From Rippkaea orientalis PCC 8801 (GTDB taxonomy: Bacteria > Cyanobacteriota > Cyanobacteriia > Cyanobacteriales > Microcystaceae), in NCBI RefSeq assembly GCF_000021805.1, contig NC_011726.1:806001-870000 (forward strand): 64,000 bases of DNA, written 5' to 3'. A program made the position numbers and the translations under genes. Under the pieces are notes generated by a model that saw only the letters and a list, made by a program, of their open reading frames with translations, was not told the DNA's origin and made no database searches. Shown in pieces: positions 63,516 through 64,000 of the stretch (positions within the stretch are counted from its first letter, which is position 1; every line of letters begins with the position of its first letter).

Positions 63516-64000
63516 ATGAGTAATCAACCTGATCGGATCATCATTTTCGATACCACCCTAAGAGACGGGGAACAGTCCCCCGGCGCAAGTTTAACGGTTG
63601 AAGAAAAACTGACCATCGCTCGCTCCCTTGCACGACTGGGAGTTGATATCATTGAAGCGGGTTTTCCCTACGCTAGTCCGGGGGACTTTGAAGCTGTCCA
63701 AAAAATCGCCCAAACCGTCGGCACTGAAGATGGACCGAGAATCTGCGGCTTAGCTAGGGCAACCCAAAAAGACATTCAAACCGCAGCAGAAGCGGTTAAA
63801 CCCGCAGCGAAAGGACGCATTCACACCTTTTTGGCCACTTCTGACATCCATTTACAGTACAAACTCAAGAAAACCCGTCAAGAAGTCTTAGCCATAGTCC
63901 CTGATATGGTGGCCTATGCGAAAAGCTTAGTGGATGATGTGGAATTTTCTCCCGAAGATGCCGGACGCAGTGACCCCGAATTTTTGTACCAAGTTCTTGA
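63516..64000 (+). CDS. leuA: 2-isopropylmalate synthase, 3' part beyond the window
   Basis: First 161 codons of LeuA, which condenses acetyl-CoA with 2-oxoisovalerate in leucine synthesis. The N-terminal TIM-barrel shows [16 protein letters not shown] (metal Asp and catalytic Arg), [16 protein letters not shown], and [15 protein letters not shown]. The start ATG at 63516 gives [14 protein letters not shown], as in other cyanobacteria. The catalytic C-terminal part and the regulatory LeuA dimer domain lie outside the window. Homocitrate synthase is a less likely alternative given the sequence. Confidence 0.94.

Overview
The window is chromosomal DNA of a unicellular, low-to-mid GC cyanobacterium of the Cyanothece/Crocosphaera/Rippkaea type. 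This rests on content: dark-operative chlorophyll genes (chlL, chlN), phycobilisome core gene apcF, NDH-1 subunit ndhN, carboxysome shell gene ccmO beside the RuBisCO chaperone gene raf1, a glnA with an NtcA-type promoter, a diflavin flavoprotein, PEP-CTERM protein, cyanobacterial DUFs (DUF29, DUF5331) and many HIP1 octamers (GCGATCGC). Genus assignment is inference. Both ends cut a gene: an EF-G gene on the left and leuA on the right.

Layout. 1-3.3 kb: EF-G 3' part, a secreted polysaccharide deacetylase, moaE. 3.3-8.8 kb: a zinc-uptake locus (znuA divergent from znuC-znuB, with a small secreted Cys protein on the opposite strand between znuC and znuB), then hemB behind two Zur-like boxes, then a cysteine-lyase-type PLP enzyme. 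9-16.3 kb: VOC protein, methyltransferase, ndhN, tRNA-Gly, a second VOC protein, pentapeptide protein, DprA-like protein, ccmO/raf1 divergent pair, nadA. 17.5-20.3 kb: chlL-DUF5331-chlN. 21-26 kb: membrane proteins and a partner-switching cassette (PP2C phosphatase, anti-sigma-type kinase, STAS protein). 26-35.9 kb: M23 peptidase, hom, secreted proteins, infC, a DUF6174/flippase-like pair, diflavin flavoprotein and trmFO. 35.9-44 kb: apcF, glnA, HD-GYP regulator with DUF29, MnmC-type methyltransferase, FAD monooxygenase, pyrR, cinA. 44-60 kb: TPR protein, hcp, Tat-exported amine oxidase, glmM, a two-gene signalling operon (hybrid kinase plus REC-GGDEF-EAL), glcD, SRPBCC protein, PEP-CTERM 5'-nucleotidase. 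60-62.4 kb: a TetR-controlled three-gene block. 62.6-64 kb: HdeA-like and glycine-zipper proteins, leuA.

Most genes are housekeeping or photosynthetic. There is no CRISPR array, prophage, intact insertion sequence or large defence island that I can see. The accessory interest lies in (i) a zinc circuit joining znuABC to a hemB whose metal site lacks the zinc-type cysteines, (ii) the TetR block with three matching operators, (iii) several families of short dispersed palindromes, including a MITE-like element in three copies and a paired GTTTTTAAAAAC element with an exact 20-bp period in three copies, and (iv) relics: a tRNA-like structure, a HicB fragment and a truncated AbrB-type antitoxin. 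All functions are read from sequence without database searches.
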